NCBI GenBank assembly: GCA_022578965.1
Contig: MU400666.1
Span: 1 to 64,000 of the forward strand
Direction: 5' to 3'
Length of the DNA: 64,000 nucleotides
Origin: Xylaria sp. FL1777
Taxonomy: Eukaryota; Ascomycota; Sordariomycetes; Xylariales; Xylariaceae
Shown in pieces: positions 40,556-54,200 of this stretch (within the stretch, counting starts at the first letter, position 1; each line of letters begins with the position of its first letter). The position numbers were made by a program, and so were the translations under genes. The notes beneath the pieces were generated by a model that did not search any database, was not told the DNA's origin, and worked only from the letters and a program-made list of their open reading frames with translations.

Positions 40556-43500
40556 TTAAATACCTCCAGCCATCTCAACCTCCTCGGTCTCGTCTAACTC
40601 AGGCTCTTCTCCGTCATCTGATAGCACCTGGAAAGTTCCATTTTCATGTCTTTCGACTCGGCCAAATAGGGAGAGAGCATCCTGGATTGACAGCTTCTTC
40701 TTCCCACCAGACTCCATTAGCTTGCTTATGTTCTCCTCTTTCTCCTCTTGAAGAGCTTCCATTCGATTGTCGATAGTGGCATCGGCAACAATACGACGGA
40801 AATATGTTTCCTTAGTCTGACCTATGCGGAAAACTCGTGCAAATGCTTGCATCTCGATAGCCAGGTTCCACCACAGATCCACGATAATGACTCGGTTAGC
40901 TATTGTCAGGTTGAGAGCCACCGAACCACACCTGATAGAGGCAATCTGATTATAGTTAGCCTCTTGCGTCTATCAAGTTGAGATCATTGCAACTTACCAT
41001 GACCTTGATCTGGCTCTTCTCATGGAATCCTCGAATAGCGTGCTGTTTCGCACTCGTATCCATGTCGCCGAAAAAGTAGAGAAATGGGATTCCCTCAGCT
41101 GCTAACATGCGCCCAATGATAGCCCCAGTCATCTTGAACTCCAGAAACACAATGATTTTGTCATCAGGTGCTTCAGACAGCCACTTCAAGATCGTCGCCT
41201 TGACAGCTGTTGTCTTTGCACTCGGAACTACGGGTTCAGGGTGTGCTTGATCGCATTCTTGCAGGAACATGCATTCTGATTTATTTAGCTTCGGATGTTT
41301 CTTGAAAGAGTCTCGACCTAATCGCCGTCCACGAAATATAGTATTCTGTGAAGCTGTTGCACTTATAGAGCCTTCTGAATCCGAGCCCCTTAAATCAGAT
41401 GGCTTAAGCGGTTCGAAATCAACCAAAGGCTCTTTGCACTCGAAACACTTTGTTATTAGGCGTCCCTCCCTGTGCTCATCCCGCATGTGGCTCATCAAAC
41501 ATTCCTTACAGAATAGATGCCCACACTACACAGTATTATTAGTGAAATACCCTACTTGGGGCGCATTGAGTTTGGAGCTTACTTTGCCGGTCTGAGTGTT
41601 GATGGGCTTCTGGTAGCAGATTCGACACACGTTTATTCGTTTAGACCTCAGAGCGAGATCTAATTGCTTGCCGATATTGAACTTGTAACCAAATTGGCTA
41701 TTCCCAAATGTGCTCTTTGGGCCATTGTGATGCTTTCTGGATATGATGGCTGTCGCTTCTTTTGCACACCAGTTTCCGATCCTCTCGAAAACTGGCAGTC
41801 TACCTCCAACTTCTCTAAGCCTATGTTGGATCTCCTGGAGATCTCCTTCATCCAAGTCATTCTTCATGACGCTCTCCAATAGGAATGGGTGGGTCACCCC
41901 TTGACGGAGGCGCAGGAACAGTACTAGGTACATAGTAAGATCCTGTATCTCACCTCGCTCCAACATAGCGTTGATTATTTCTCGAAATCTCCTCTCCACT
42001 GTGCTTTTCAAAATGTCAGTTGCCGTAAAATGTTATATCGCAGGTTTGCTCACCCATATATTATCCGCTCTTCTCTTGTGAGATCAACACGCATAACATC
42101 GTAATGTGGTGTAGGAATCTCGTAGAGGGGCCGGCCCATGAAGGTGTCTTTCATTGTCCTATCATCCATTAGGCCTTTATATAAGTTTTAAAGAGGGCAG
42201 AGAGCTTAACCTTCTAAACATAATTGTCCCTAATATGCTGTGTAGGTGTGCCATAGCCGTATCCTAGTTCCGTTAAATAAAAAGGCTGCGCCAAATCTGA
42301 CGGAATACGTACATCTTCAGTATTCAAGTAGAGCAATCGGAACTCCTTGATAGTATCAGGCACTTCGGCTTTTAAAAATCTGAGGTATGGATAAATTTCT
42401 GTCCGATGTGAGCATAATTCCTCGTTCATATCGTTCCTAGGCTTACCATCAACGGAATTTGTAATGGGTGTTCCAGACAAGGCCCAGCGGTAGCGTCCAT
42501 TCAGATTTTGGCATGCAATCGATGCTACACAGTGTTAGCATACGACTAATCTCATGACGACTTCGATAAGTCTTACTTTGGCTATCGTTATTCTTAATGT
42601 TGTGTGATTCATCGAGAACGATACGCCAAAATTTGATCTTGAATAGCATCCCAAGACTTTTGTTATATTCTTCTTTGAACTCTTCAGCGCTGCGACATTC
42701 TTTTTGGAGTCGAGCGAGGAGCTTTTTGCTCGGAAACTGCCTGCATACCTCCTGGTAACTGATAAAGCTGTAAACTACCCGTTAGTAATTGCATGAAGCG
42801 ACCTTCTACATACTTACATGACGCTCATATTCTCCAAGGCCTCCTTGGGAAGCCTTTTGCTTTGCTTGTAATGCAATACTGCGTTGATGTAATCACTGCT
42901 AGTATGCTTCGTAGTTTCATCTTCCCATTGAGGGATGGCTGAAGCTGGTGCAACAATTACTGTTGCTCGGCAGTACGTATTACGGTCATCTTCGGATGCT
43001 GGATTTGAGACGATACATGCAAGAGTTTGCAGGGTCTTTCCCATTCCCATCTCGTCAGCTAAAAGACCACCATGAGGCCAATCATTGGAGAACTCGCGAC
43101 GTAACATCCAAGATGTCCCAATAACTTATTTGGAACACTAGAGTCAGTAAATTCTGTAGTGGTAAAATTCTTCAGAGTCTCGGCAACTTGTAGAAGCAAC
43201 AAGAACAGGGTATTCCAGATTGGGAGATTCGTGACTCTAAGACATAATAAAAGGGGGAGTAAAAGGCTCCAACGACTAACCTTGGTGGGCATGCAATGAA
43301 GTTTTCATCCCTTCAACAAGCCATTTCCCATCTTTAGCGATGCATTTGGCATAACCGAATGAGCGAGTAGCCTCGTCTAGTTGCTTCTTATCTTTTGAAA
43401 TGCTCTGTTTATCTGTATCTTTCGGTAGGCCTTTCATGATTTGCTGAAGCTGATCTCCCTTTGTTGTTGCTATAATCGGATCTGCTTCGGGCAAGTCGCC

Positions 43501-44721
43501 GTACGCAATACGAGCCTGAATTGGATTGGAACGAAGACTTTCGAGCATTGCCGCCATGCTTTTCATCGACTTCTTATTCTTGCTACTTTTCATCGTGACG
43601 TTAGCGGTAGACTTCGGTCGTTTTGGTTCCCTACGAGAAGAAATTCTAGTCTCAGGGCCGTTTGTAGATCGTTTCCTCTTTATTCCACTGACATAGGGTA
43701 CAGGTTGCTGGAGATCTTTGGCATGTTTCTCAAACCATTCCTTTGCTGACTTAGGTCGTGGTCCCGTTTTCCTTCTGGGAGCTTTCTGCGATTTAGTGGG
43801 AACTTTTATTCTTTCCTCCTTCACAGGGTTAGGATTATTAGCTAATATCGTAGCGCAACCATCTTCTACCGCTATGGATGCGTATGTTGAGAAGGAGTCT
43901 GGGAAAACTCGGCTCCCGCTTGAGTTATAGAGTTGAATGGCTTGGGGTTCAATATCTTCATTGTCTTGAGACTGTTGCGGCGAGATCTGTGTCAGCCAGG
44001 ACTGTATCGGTCCTAACATGCCTTCATTACCTGCTTCAGCAATTTGAAGATCACAGAAATCGGTTGATTTCTCATCAACTGGCCTAACTTGATTGTGTGA
44101 TGAACTGGGATGGGGGGATTGACTGCCTGTATCTGAGACGAAAAGACTTTCTTCTTCAACTGAAGAATCTACATGAATTTCTAGAGGATCCTTGTATTTG
44201 CTTGGTTGAAAATTTGTCAGGCGTTCAGTAGTCCTTGTAGAATTTTCAGAGTGTTGAGAGTGGCCACCATCAAAGTCTTGGCCATTTTGTGTATGATGTA
44301 TGGCTCTATCCACGAGACTTCCGGTGCTTGGGATTTCGAAATCCTTGAAGATATGTGCCTGATTCTCCGAATCTAAGCCTAGGAATGGTGTGTTGGGGTC
44401 ATCACATTTTTGCGTGACTGAGCAGTCTGCTGCTCTAGATAAAGCGGCTACGAAGTTAGTGGCGTCAACTGCCGTTCCCATTTTTGTACTCTGAGAACTG
44501 ATTGAAGTCGGAGTAGGCTTTGGGCTGTCTGAAAACCCAGAATCCAAAGTCTTGCTCGTTTCTTGGGTGCATGCTGGGGTTGCGTCTTCGACTGAGGGTT
44601 TGACTTTGATGCTGTTGGTAACTCCGGCGGCATTGATAGGAGAATGTTGAGAAGTCAATTCTGGTACGCAGTTCTCGATGGGACCGGCAGGAACGGTGTG
44701 GGATGCAGAGATATGATCCAT
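40556..44721 (-). CDS. SNF2-family ATPase with embedded RING finger (Rad5/Rad16/Uls1-like)
   Basis: A nuclear DNA translocase with a probable ubiquitin (or SUMO-targeted) ligase module. Ten exons on the minus strand: 44721-43281, 43124-42818, 42767-42577, 42524-42447, 42398-42313, 42263-42211, 42158-42054, 42003-41583, 41525-40998 and 40945-40556. The sum is 3600 nt, or 1199 residues, and stays in frame. Residues 1-400 are disordered and Ser/Thr-rich. Helicase motifs: GGLLADEMGMGKT (Lys510), WRIVLDESHNIKN, WALSGTPITNS, IMFRRTMKDTFMGRPL, then in the second lobe VALNLTIANRVIIVDLWWN and ARVFRIGQTKE. The RING is inserted between the lobes: Cys880, Cys883, Cys895, His897, Cys900, Cys903, Cys921, Cys924 (C3HC4). 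No HIRAN domain is evident, so it is closer to Rad16/Uls1 than Rad5. Likely DNA repair or chromatin clearing. Confidence 0.93.
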
Positions 44722-47352
44722 AGCGTAGACCAGGATAGGATGCTAGGACTTTAGTAAGTGCTGATCATTAATGTAGCTGGATATCATGCAGGTACCAGGA
44801 ACAGAAATGCCGTAGGTGTGTATTTTCGTAATGTTGATGACATGTGCACGGTAAACGATGAGTAGGGAATGCCCATATCAACTGAAATCTATATAATGTT
44901 CAACGGCGCTAGTATCTTGAGTAGGTATATTGTAGCAAGGGGGCGAGGGGTCGAGGTGTCAAGATATCAAATGATGTTGTGGGAGGATGACTGATGTAGC
45001 ATCGGAGGAGTTCTGATGAAGAAGCTGGAAATTGGAACAGGGCGAAATAAAGGCAGTAGGTGTAGCAAGAAGAAATATGCAATGGCTTAAGTGAAGGTAG
45101 GAGATATTGATGTAAGATGTAGCTGAAAGAACCGGGTGTTTAAGGTGAGATAAGTAGCTGGTGATTGGACGGAAGACTAGAAGCGAGGTGTGACTTGTTG
45201 GTGTTAAGCTTGATGCTCACCTGTCAATCAGAGCTTCTCCCAGGTGCAGTGTTGTGTGTGTGTGTGTCTACCTACCTTTCTAGGTAGGTAAATACTCACT
45301 CTCGGGAATATTGTGTGAAGTGAGTTTGGGGGTTTTTCTATGCCAGGGGTTCGAAGTCAAACAAACCGTCTGCTTCGCACCTTCCAATGCTTACCTTTTC
45401 TACGTCCGGTCTCTTTAAACCCATAACGCAGTATGTAGGATGCGTAGCGAAGTACCTAGGTAGGCAGGTATGGATAGAGGTTTATAAAGCAGACCTGGCA
45501 GGATTACTTTCAGTCTCCATATGTTTGTAACTCTTGTTGCTAATTAGCGAATAGGATGCTGAAAACTATGTATTTCTCGTAGATATGATTGTAGAGTCAT
45601 GAGAATGAATCGCCCGGTGGGTTGTTCTCTTACGTTGAAGTTAGAAAAACGCTGGGTAATGCATTCCACACAATCAGGATGCCTTAAGCGCCACCGCCTT
45701 CCTACACTCTGTGATTCACTGAGTTCACTGATTAAATATGATCTTTAAATGGCAGCAGCAGCCATAATATTTTGGGGCTATCTAATGAATACTATTTACT
45801 TAATTACCTAAATAACACATCTCGGAACCTAAAGCACAAGGTATCGGAAAAACTAATATTGACGCAGGTGCTAAGTAAATCTCGCGTATCTAGAAAATAA
45901 CCAATACGGCAGATCAGGTATACGTCTTTTCACTTTGCACAGACACGCCTCAGCATATGGGAATATTTCGGACCTCATATAAGCTAAGAGAAGTGAGGCG
46001 AAGATGCCGAATTTTTATTGTAGGGGCCGCTGTTGAGGGTGTTGCCCGCCGGGGATGGTTGGAGTGTGGGAGACTGATAATGGTATGACGGGGGTTAAAC
46101 ATCACCTGGTCCCCTAGCTATGATGAGACTCAAGCTAGAAGGGAGTAAACTATTATAATAAGACAAGCGAAAGTCATTGTCAATATTCCTACTCGTTGTT
46201 AGGAACTTTTAACTATGGGTACCGATTGCGACTATTGCTACTGTGTGAAGGATCCTAAATATATTTTGTGGTTAGGCCTTAGTTATATACGTACCATTTC
46301 ACTGTGCTGCAAGTGTAGCATCGCGATGCTCGTCTCTGCTTCAAAATTTATTTGACAGGTAATAGAGATATACTCGGGCTATAAGGGGCTTTGGGAAAAT
46401 CGTGCGATTAGAGTTGATAGACGCTGTAGAAAAATATTACTAGCTCTCATTTTGTGAAGAGTTCTATTTCTTATATGGCACTATCACAAGTTACGAAGTT
46501 ACGGGGTAAACGGAATATGATTTCTTAGAACACAGTTGCATATGTCATATAGTAATAAAGCAATAGTGAAGCTGAGTGGTACGGGTGGCTCACACTAGCC
46601 CCTGAGCTTAGTCATTAGCGTAGGATCTGATTCTTTTATTTCCTTGCAATGTCTTCAACCTCAGCCGTATTTAGCTAAGGGGTCATCATTAATTAAATTA
46701 TAGATATCAAGTTCTATTGAACTGTCTCGTCCCTTATACAAGGATTACTCAAGTGTACTAGGAGGCGTAGGGTGTAGCCTGTCTCCTTGTATATAGGTAG
46801 AGACTCATCCTTTTGTTGGGTATAAGGTGTCGTCCATCACCGACCAACAATTGACCGGTCGCGCCAACCTGTTAGCGCAGTGGAGAATCTAGCATCTTTA
46901 TAATATTATCGTTCTGTTTTAATAGCTGAAGGTAGCTATTGGAAGTAAGGGTTTTAATGCGGGCGACCAAAGTAAAGATAATCCTTAGTCAGCGAAATGC
47001 ATTCTCAGGGGTCAACAGACTTGACACTCTTTATTGCATGCAACTTTAAACGCCAGCATATAGGCAGGGCGTACTTGTTTATTTCCATATCGAATAAAGG
47101 GACAAGCATTCTTTAATATAGATTTATTCTTTCTTAATGGCACGATCATTACTAGCTACGACATCTATAATAATGCCTCTCTTTGTTTACATTTACGCAT
47201 CCGGAAAACTCGTCTCTATTATGCTGTTTCGAAGTTGTATCTCAACTACATCTTCAATTGAAGGTTGCACTAGAATAACCAGTCTTGCGTTATTCGTCTA
47301 GACATTCTTGAAAAGGCCATATTTTAGATCAAATTGAGATTGATGCTTCATC
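44722..47352. other. Long divergent intergenic region
   Basis: About 2.6 kb, increasingly AT-rich to the right, upstream of both the SNF2-RING gene and the zincin-like gene. It contains a TG microsatellite and a TACCTA inverted repeat (listed separately) but no coding signal that I can support. Confidence 0.5.
45253..45290. repeat. TG microsatellite and adjoining 9-bp inverted repeat
   Basis: A (TG)n run of about 15 nt is followed at once by TACCTACCT (45269-45277), a 4-nt spacer and AGGTAGGTA (45282-45290), a perfect 9-bp inverted repeat. TAGGTA words recur elsewhere in this window. Confidence 0.8.
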
Positions 47353-50300
47353 ATGGATAGTCTATATCCCCAGAAGGAAATACCCTTGCAGGATGTGCCC
47401 TCTTCCCCGTGGGCGACACGATTTCCGACAAGAGAGTATATGTATACATCGAAAAATATAAATCGTTCAGCATTAGCTCCAGCGTTTCCGAGGATAGACG
47501 ATCCGAAGTACTACGACCAAAACCCAGTCTGGCTTCCAGGCGAGCGTCCTGGAACCGCCACTGACGAAGACCAGCTTTTCTGCACCGAGAGGATGCAACT
47601 TAGCGCTCTTTTCGGTACTCTAACATGGCAGATCATTGCATTGAATAACTACGCCCGTTTCTCACCCGACGTTACGGTATCCGCAGGCCATCGGCCAATA
47701 GATAAGAATACTGAAGGACTAGCCCTCCGTGTCCCTCGCTTAATGCCTTCGAGATTATTTCCCGGCCTTCAAACAGCGTCAAGGGGTCTGGGAACAAATG
47801 CAGACAGAGATTTCGCCGTTTACCAACGTGAGAGAATAGAAGTTGACGAAGAGCGATGGCTGCCCTTTCTGCGGAAGGATAGATGGTTTGACTGGATCGT
47901 AGTTACTCAGACTTTCACACATTCGAAGGCAGGTAGAACTTGGAGTGTCGATGACCCCAAGGTCTGGGGGTTTCTACGAGTTAGTCTCGAGTTAGTCAAC
48001 CGTATTCTAGAGGCACTCATCGAAGATAAACACGACGGTGGTACGTCAATAATTTGTCTTACTACGATATTAGACTAATATAAATACTAAAACAACTGCA
48101 GTAGGTAATATGATTAATTTTTTATGACTGTTTATTCACGACTATACCAGGGTGTTCACTTACAACTGTAAAGCTATACTGTCCGTTTAGATGATGTGCT
48201 TATGCTCCCTAGCTGCAAACAATCCTTTACGGCCGAATAGACTACTGGTCAGGATTAGAGGATATATTCGGTCCAACACCTTCACCTAACGATTCAGTTC
48301 TCTTGAGCCATGGTGCTGAGAAGCGCATTAGCGAACTAAGAGGAACCGCTTGCCAAATGGATCATGGTGAGCGATATCGATAACTATTTGCATCTCAGTT
48401 TCATCCAGGATCTCTTGGCACACAGTCTGTGCTGACACTCGCTATTATAGTCCTCAATAAGAGCCCTGCAGAATGGAGAAAAAGACTAATCACGCTTCTC
48501 CGTCGGGTAATATGGGGGTTCGGCGAAACGGTCGGCGTCGAAGGATCCACTCATAACATCGTAAATGTCGAGAACAGATATGACCGTTACAACGCAATGA
48601 TCACTTTAACTACTCTCAGATTACAGCCCAGTACATACTTCTAACTATTTTATTCTCTATCTGGTCACATTTTTGGCCTCTAGTTTGCAACTAACTTCTC
48701 ATAGTTTTCAGTTCGGACATGACCTTAGGAGAGCTTTGCATAGCCCAAGTTGACACGGCGCTCACAGTGAGTCAATCAGATATCCTACCTTTAGATGAAA
48801 TTGAAAATTAAGTTATGTCTCTTTAGATAATGCACGAGCTTATGCATGCAATAGTTCTCGTTCGTTACAATAACGATAACTACGCGGGAAATTGCTTGAA
48901 TAAAGAAAGGAGTGGTAGGGCAGCTCTGGAGCCGGTATGTACTGCAAACGTCCAAAAGTTATATTAAAGTTCTCGGAAATAACGGACATAATTCAAGTTC
49001 CTAGACGGTCTAGGTATTGCCGAAATGGGACATTGCATGGATCAATTATTTTTCGGGGGCAGTGAAACTATTGTCCGTAAGTTTATAATCTCAACTGAAT
49101 CCAAAGAAGAATTTAGGAGTAGAACCTTATCTTAAATACTAAAAACTGACATTTTTATAGCCGTAGCATTCGAAGCTCCGGTAATGCCACTAGTAATGAT
49201 AATTAGGGAATTCCCGTGGAAGGGTTATCCTGGGCGTACAGCTCCGCAAAGCCCCTTTTTGACACCTGGTGCGGTAGATAGAGTACACCATATACCTCTA
49301 ACCTGGGCTTCTAAAATGCTGGCTGAATCTTTCTGGAAAGATCCAGCATATCCGAAGAAAAGTGAAAATTTCTTCCACAGAAACCCCTTATTCATTTCCG
49401 AAACCTCTAACATCGCCACGAATACGGGAGAATCTCAGGCCCAAAATTTACAGGGGCTACCACACAGCTACTCCGATGATGCGGTGCTGCTGCAGAACTG
49501 GAATGAAAAACTGCGCCTCTGGGATAGTTTCCGTCAAGGCTGGTATTATCGGGCGAAAGAACAAGTATGTAATCTGTCACATTGTTTGCGCTGGCATGTT
49601 AAGGGGCACGAATGATGCCAAGCTTGCGTCGAGCCAAGTTTAGAAAGTGACCATGCTAATTCCAGCTACGGCAGTGGGATACGAGTCCGGTACGTGAACC
49701 TAATTCCTTTTCTTTCGAAGTTGTCGAAGCTGATTGTTGGATCGTTTATGGAAGTGGAGTGATATTCCTTGCCGCCGGTCGTGTGAGAGATTTGCACTCG
49801 CTTTTGAGAAACGAGACCTGATAGGATGTGCCAACATCGCGCAGTCTCTGATTCAACAGGTCATTTGGGATCAAGATCAGTTGACATACCTGAACGATAT
49901 GCCTTCTCCCTATGAGATGAAGCCTCAGTGGACTTGGCATGCCATCGGTTGGTAATACGTACAGTCTGGTCATTTCTCCTGCTGATTGCGCCACAACTAG
50001 GGCTCCTCATGATGGCATCAATCCCGATTATACGTGCGAACTTGCTTCGAGGAGTAAATCCAGGTGGTTTGTATTTTAAAGAACACTCCCCAAGTAGAGC
50101 CGCTGCCGAGGCCGGACACGTTAAGACGGCTTTTGTTGCTATGAAACATACCGTGGAACCGGAAGGAGAACGAATGAATGTGGAACCTAGCAAATTCTAT
50201 AACCAAATACTAAACACAGGGGAACAACACAACTTCGATCAATTCGACTGTCTAACCTTAATCGACTCAATGCTCGAATTATTCGCATATAGCAAAGGGA

Positions 50301-50530
50301 TGGTACATGGAGACTTCCTGCTTGCTATTATGACAGCTAAGAACTTGCTTATGGAAGATCGTCGTGAAATAAGGGAATCCTACGCGGCCGGTGCTGGCTC
50401 AAGTAAATGGGCCTCTCAGTGGTTTTTCAAAATACCACCATATGATCATGGTCGCCATCAATGGACAGGCCAACAATGGATGAAGTTGCCTAACAGCACT
50501 GGACTATACAATAATGCTGCATCGGCATAA
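47353..50530 (+). CDS. Unrecognised 826-residue protein with zincin (HELMH) signature
   Basis: I do not recognise a named family. My model has eleven exons: 47353-48040, 48151-48167, 48213-48366, 48409-48630, 48705-48766, 48827-48934, 48998-49076, 49161-49564, 49666-49689, 49755-49947 and 50001-50530. They sum to 2481 nt and keep frame across ten GT-AG introns. The second exon is only 17 nt and is needed to link the phases of its neighbours. Exon 6 encodes IMHELMHAIVLVRY, with HExxH at residues 384-388. Exon 7 follows with DGLGIAEMGHCMDQLFFGG, where Glu426 is a candidate third zinc ligand. There is no signal peptide or membrane segment. The N-terminal 230 residues and the C-terminal 180 show no motif I know. 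Intracellular metallopeptidase is the best guess. It lies next to the receptor/PNP pair but without shared motif. Confidence 0.75.
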
Positions 50531-51260
50531 ACCAGCATCTCGCCCATGGACCCCGAAAAATAGATATGATATTAACGAGCGATACAGAATCTTGAGATTA
50601 ATAAGTTACAACACAGTAACAGCATATTAACTCGAGACGAAGGTCTTCCACCGGCGATTTTATACATGTCAGCTCTTCGAAAGTTACATTAAGACGCAAA
50701 CCCGGCAGTGCCCCTTTCATAGCTACATCCTTGCAATGTCACAGCAGACCCAGAGCTAGTCGGAAGCACTCATGGATATCCCTCGACCCGCATGCGTGGT
50801 CAGGATAACTGTTTCATAGATTATATAAACCGATCACTACCCATCATAGGTTCTTATATTTGTGCTGCTAGATACGCCATTGAGAAGATGAATCTTGTTG
50901 ATCCTTAAAACTCAAGAAGCGGTTAGTTGATAAGAATATTCCGGCCTTGGGCATCTCAGGTCACAGGTATTGCACATTTCATGGAGGGAGCCGAACGCAA
51001 TACACCTGATCGATGCTATCACCAAATGCGATAGTGTTCCCGTGATCATTGTGAAAAATGTTGAACTTCCGATATTCCGGTGGTACCCAAAGATAGGGCC
51101 TGTTGTTCCGCAAAATCCAGTCTTTCTTTAGACTAACCCCTATCCCTGACAAAGCGCCAGGGGGAATACTGTCGCGACCATATTCTATCGAATCTTTGCT
51201 GTCGTCTAATAAATCTTGTGTGCCGTAAATTCTACGATGGGTCAGGAGGCTAGCTGGCTT
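50531..51260. other. Intergenic, convergent 3' flanks
   Basis: Between the ends of the zincin-like gene and the NACHT-WD40 gene. Nothing recognised. Confidence 0.5.
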
Positions 51261-54200
51261 TCACTTTACAGCTGCATCTTGAAAGTCATAATTAAATCTT
51301 GAAAGACTCTTTAGACGAGTCCCCGTAACGCTATCTAGGATATCGACTACGCCACTAAATCCCCTGCATGCTAAATATCTGCTATTCGGTGAGAATACGA
51401 GTCCATGTCTTACCGATCCGTCCTCCAGAGGGACTGTGGACACTCGTGAGCCCGTCGTTACATCCCAAATATGTAGTTTAACTGTGCGCTCTCGAATTTT
51501 GTGCGATAATATTGCTGCCACTTTCGTTCCCTCGGGCGAAAGTGCCACTGAATCCATGCTGTGCTCGTCGTCGTAATGATGGAAAACTGGAATTGTGCTG
51601 CGACACATGCCGGTCACCACGTCCTGTATTCGTATCACGTGGCAAAATTTTCGGCAATCATAAACGCTCCACAGGAATCCCGATACTAGTTGCCTCCCAT
51701 CAGCCGAAAAATCTACAGTCCGGCAGTCTTGGGACCAAGTGTCTGTGCGCATCCCCCATAGCCGGCGGCCGGTAACCGCACCGAAAAGTGTTATCCCAGA
51801 TTCATACTCGCCGTTACGACCAGTTGAACATGTTAATAAATGCTTGTTATCGGGCGAGAATGCCATGGCAGATGGATCGCTCTTCATTTTGATTATGCTC
51901 ATTCGTTTGTTTTTCATTGTATCCCATATTTGGAAGATAAAATCCGAAACTGGGAACACAAACAACTTGCCGTCAGGAGAGAGTGCCACACGTTCAGGTG
52001 TGTATAGGTGGCCGCTATCCAATAACGGGTTTCCTGAAAATTTGTGTTTGCGGATTGCTGTTATATCCCACACCTTCAAGTCGTTCAGCGAGCCTGATAC
52101 CAGCAAGCTAGATTCGGGCGAGTACTCTAATACTTTCTTGTTGTCTTTTAGCTCTTGAGTGACCGTTACTTCCTCGCCCGTTGCAATCCCCCACTCTACC
52201 GCATGGTCCCATGATGCGACTGCTAGGTATCTGCCGTCGGGCGATAAACTCAATGTTAGCGGAGCCTCAGGAAAGGTGTGTTTTAGTGTTTTTATGCACG
52301 TGCTCGTCGTTATATTCCATACAACAACTGGAGCGGTGAAAGAGTAAGAACTGAATACTGTCGTGGCTACCACATATTCCCCATCGAATGATAAGGCTAC
52401 CAATGCGTAGGAATCGTAATTCCAAGGATCCACTTTTGTCACATCCTGATACCACGGCGTCTTGTGGTACTGACCCGACACAGTATCCACCACTTCTAAT
52501 ATCCCCCCTTTTCGTGGTGATACCCATGCCGCACGTCTACCGTTGCGTGAGAGACACAGGCCGTGAAGCTTCTTGCTGAAGCCTCCTATATTATCTATAG
52601 AATGTCCGGTTTGGACTGTCTCCAGGCACTGTCCCGTCGCGATATTCCATGCACAGACTTTAACGTAGTTATTGATTGATATAATGCTTTCGTTATCGAG
52701 GAAGGCTACTAGCCACGAGCTGTGTTTGTCGGAGTCGCCGAGTGTTTGCAGGCACAGGCCGGTTTTCGCATTCCAGATACGAATTGTGCAATCCGAAGAG
52801 CTTGAAGCTATGTATTCACCGTTTGGTGAGACCGCCATGGAATCAATACCATCTCGATGGCCTTTAAGGATATTTAAGCATCCACCCGTTGCCACATCCC
52901 AGATCCGAGCTGTACAATCCCAAGACCCGGATGCCACATATCTCCCATCGGGCGAGAACACTATTGACTCGACTGTCTGGACGTGTCCTTCAAGCGTCTG
53001 GAGGCATGCGCCCCAGCTACTACCCCTAGTTGGACTAATTAGTAGCCAATCTGGTTTCTTCAGATATAACTTTCGAACAACACTATGTGTTGGGCTGAAA
53101 ACAAGCGCAGAGCTGTACACTTGGAGTGGCGCAGTCTCGATTCCGATCTTGTGTTGTCGTAGAAACCTCTGTGCATCATATATCAGCTTGTGTAAGCCTT
53201 GCTCACCCTTACCAATTTCTCGCAGTAAAGTTGACACCTTCGTTAACGCCTCGATACCTGATCCTAGGCTTTTCAAGAGGCTGAGAGCTTCAAACCAGTG
53301 TAAGAGATGTTGTTCTAGAAACCTATGTACCAACCCGTCATCTTCAAGATCTTGTTTCTCTGTCGGCCTTGAATCCTCTAGATGATCGGCCCAATAGACA
53401 CAGGCATAGCGTATCCCATTCAACGGGTCGGGATTAGGCACGTCGATACCATCCCTAAAAAATTCAGGCGATGGTAGTTGGTACATATTCTCTTGCAAAG
53501 TCTGGTCTAGGGCTTGTATTGATTGTACGGCCATGGTGCGATGTCCAGCGAGGATGCCACGGCGAAAGATAGAGTTTGACAGGTGTTGAATCAGATAATC
53601 TTTTGCTGATTGGTGAACAAAGTAGAGCGTATCATCTCTGATTGTCAAGAATGACCCGCATAGTTTGACAACCTCCGGTAGCCATTTGGTAACTTTGGGG
53701 AAAATCTCTGGTGATTCAACAAGAGGCAAGAGCTCGGTCAAGTTAAGTGGCCGGTAAGCAAGCGCCTGGATGACAAGAATCTGACGGCACAACTCGGCGT
53801 GCTCTGAGGAAAGGAATTGCCCAGCCATTCGCTCGTACAACTCATCAAGTCCAGGTGGGAATTCCTGAAGCATATCATCTACTTTCCATGACACGGTATC
53901 GTTATGTCCAAGGTTCTGACAGACCAAGGCAACCCATAAGAATGTGTTATTAGAATTTGACTTTAAGTGTTTTTGGACTGCTATCTCGCTTTCCGCGTCC
54001 AAATGTTTCGATGCTGCCAGTTGCACAGTTTTATATTCGATGTAACGATCCACGGCAGCCGAGATAGAATCGGCATTTAACTCTAATTGTAGCAGTACTC
54101 TCTGCTTGGCGATGCTGAGTCCATTCTCAACTGAATGCCAATTGCGACTTGAAACGAGCACTTTAACTCGTGTTAACGACAGGTCGACGATCCATCTTAA

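Noticed and set aside
42214..42263. In-frame stop after RDNYV in the SNF2 gene as a pseudogene lesion
   Set aside because: Splicing GTACGT (42312) to CTAG (42264) changes frame and restores the conserved IMFRRTMKDTF block, and the whole model then stays open.
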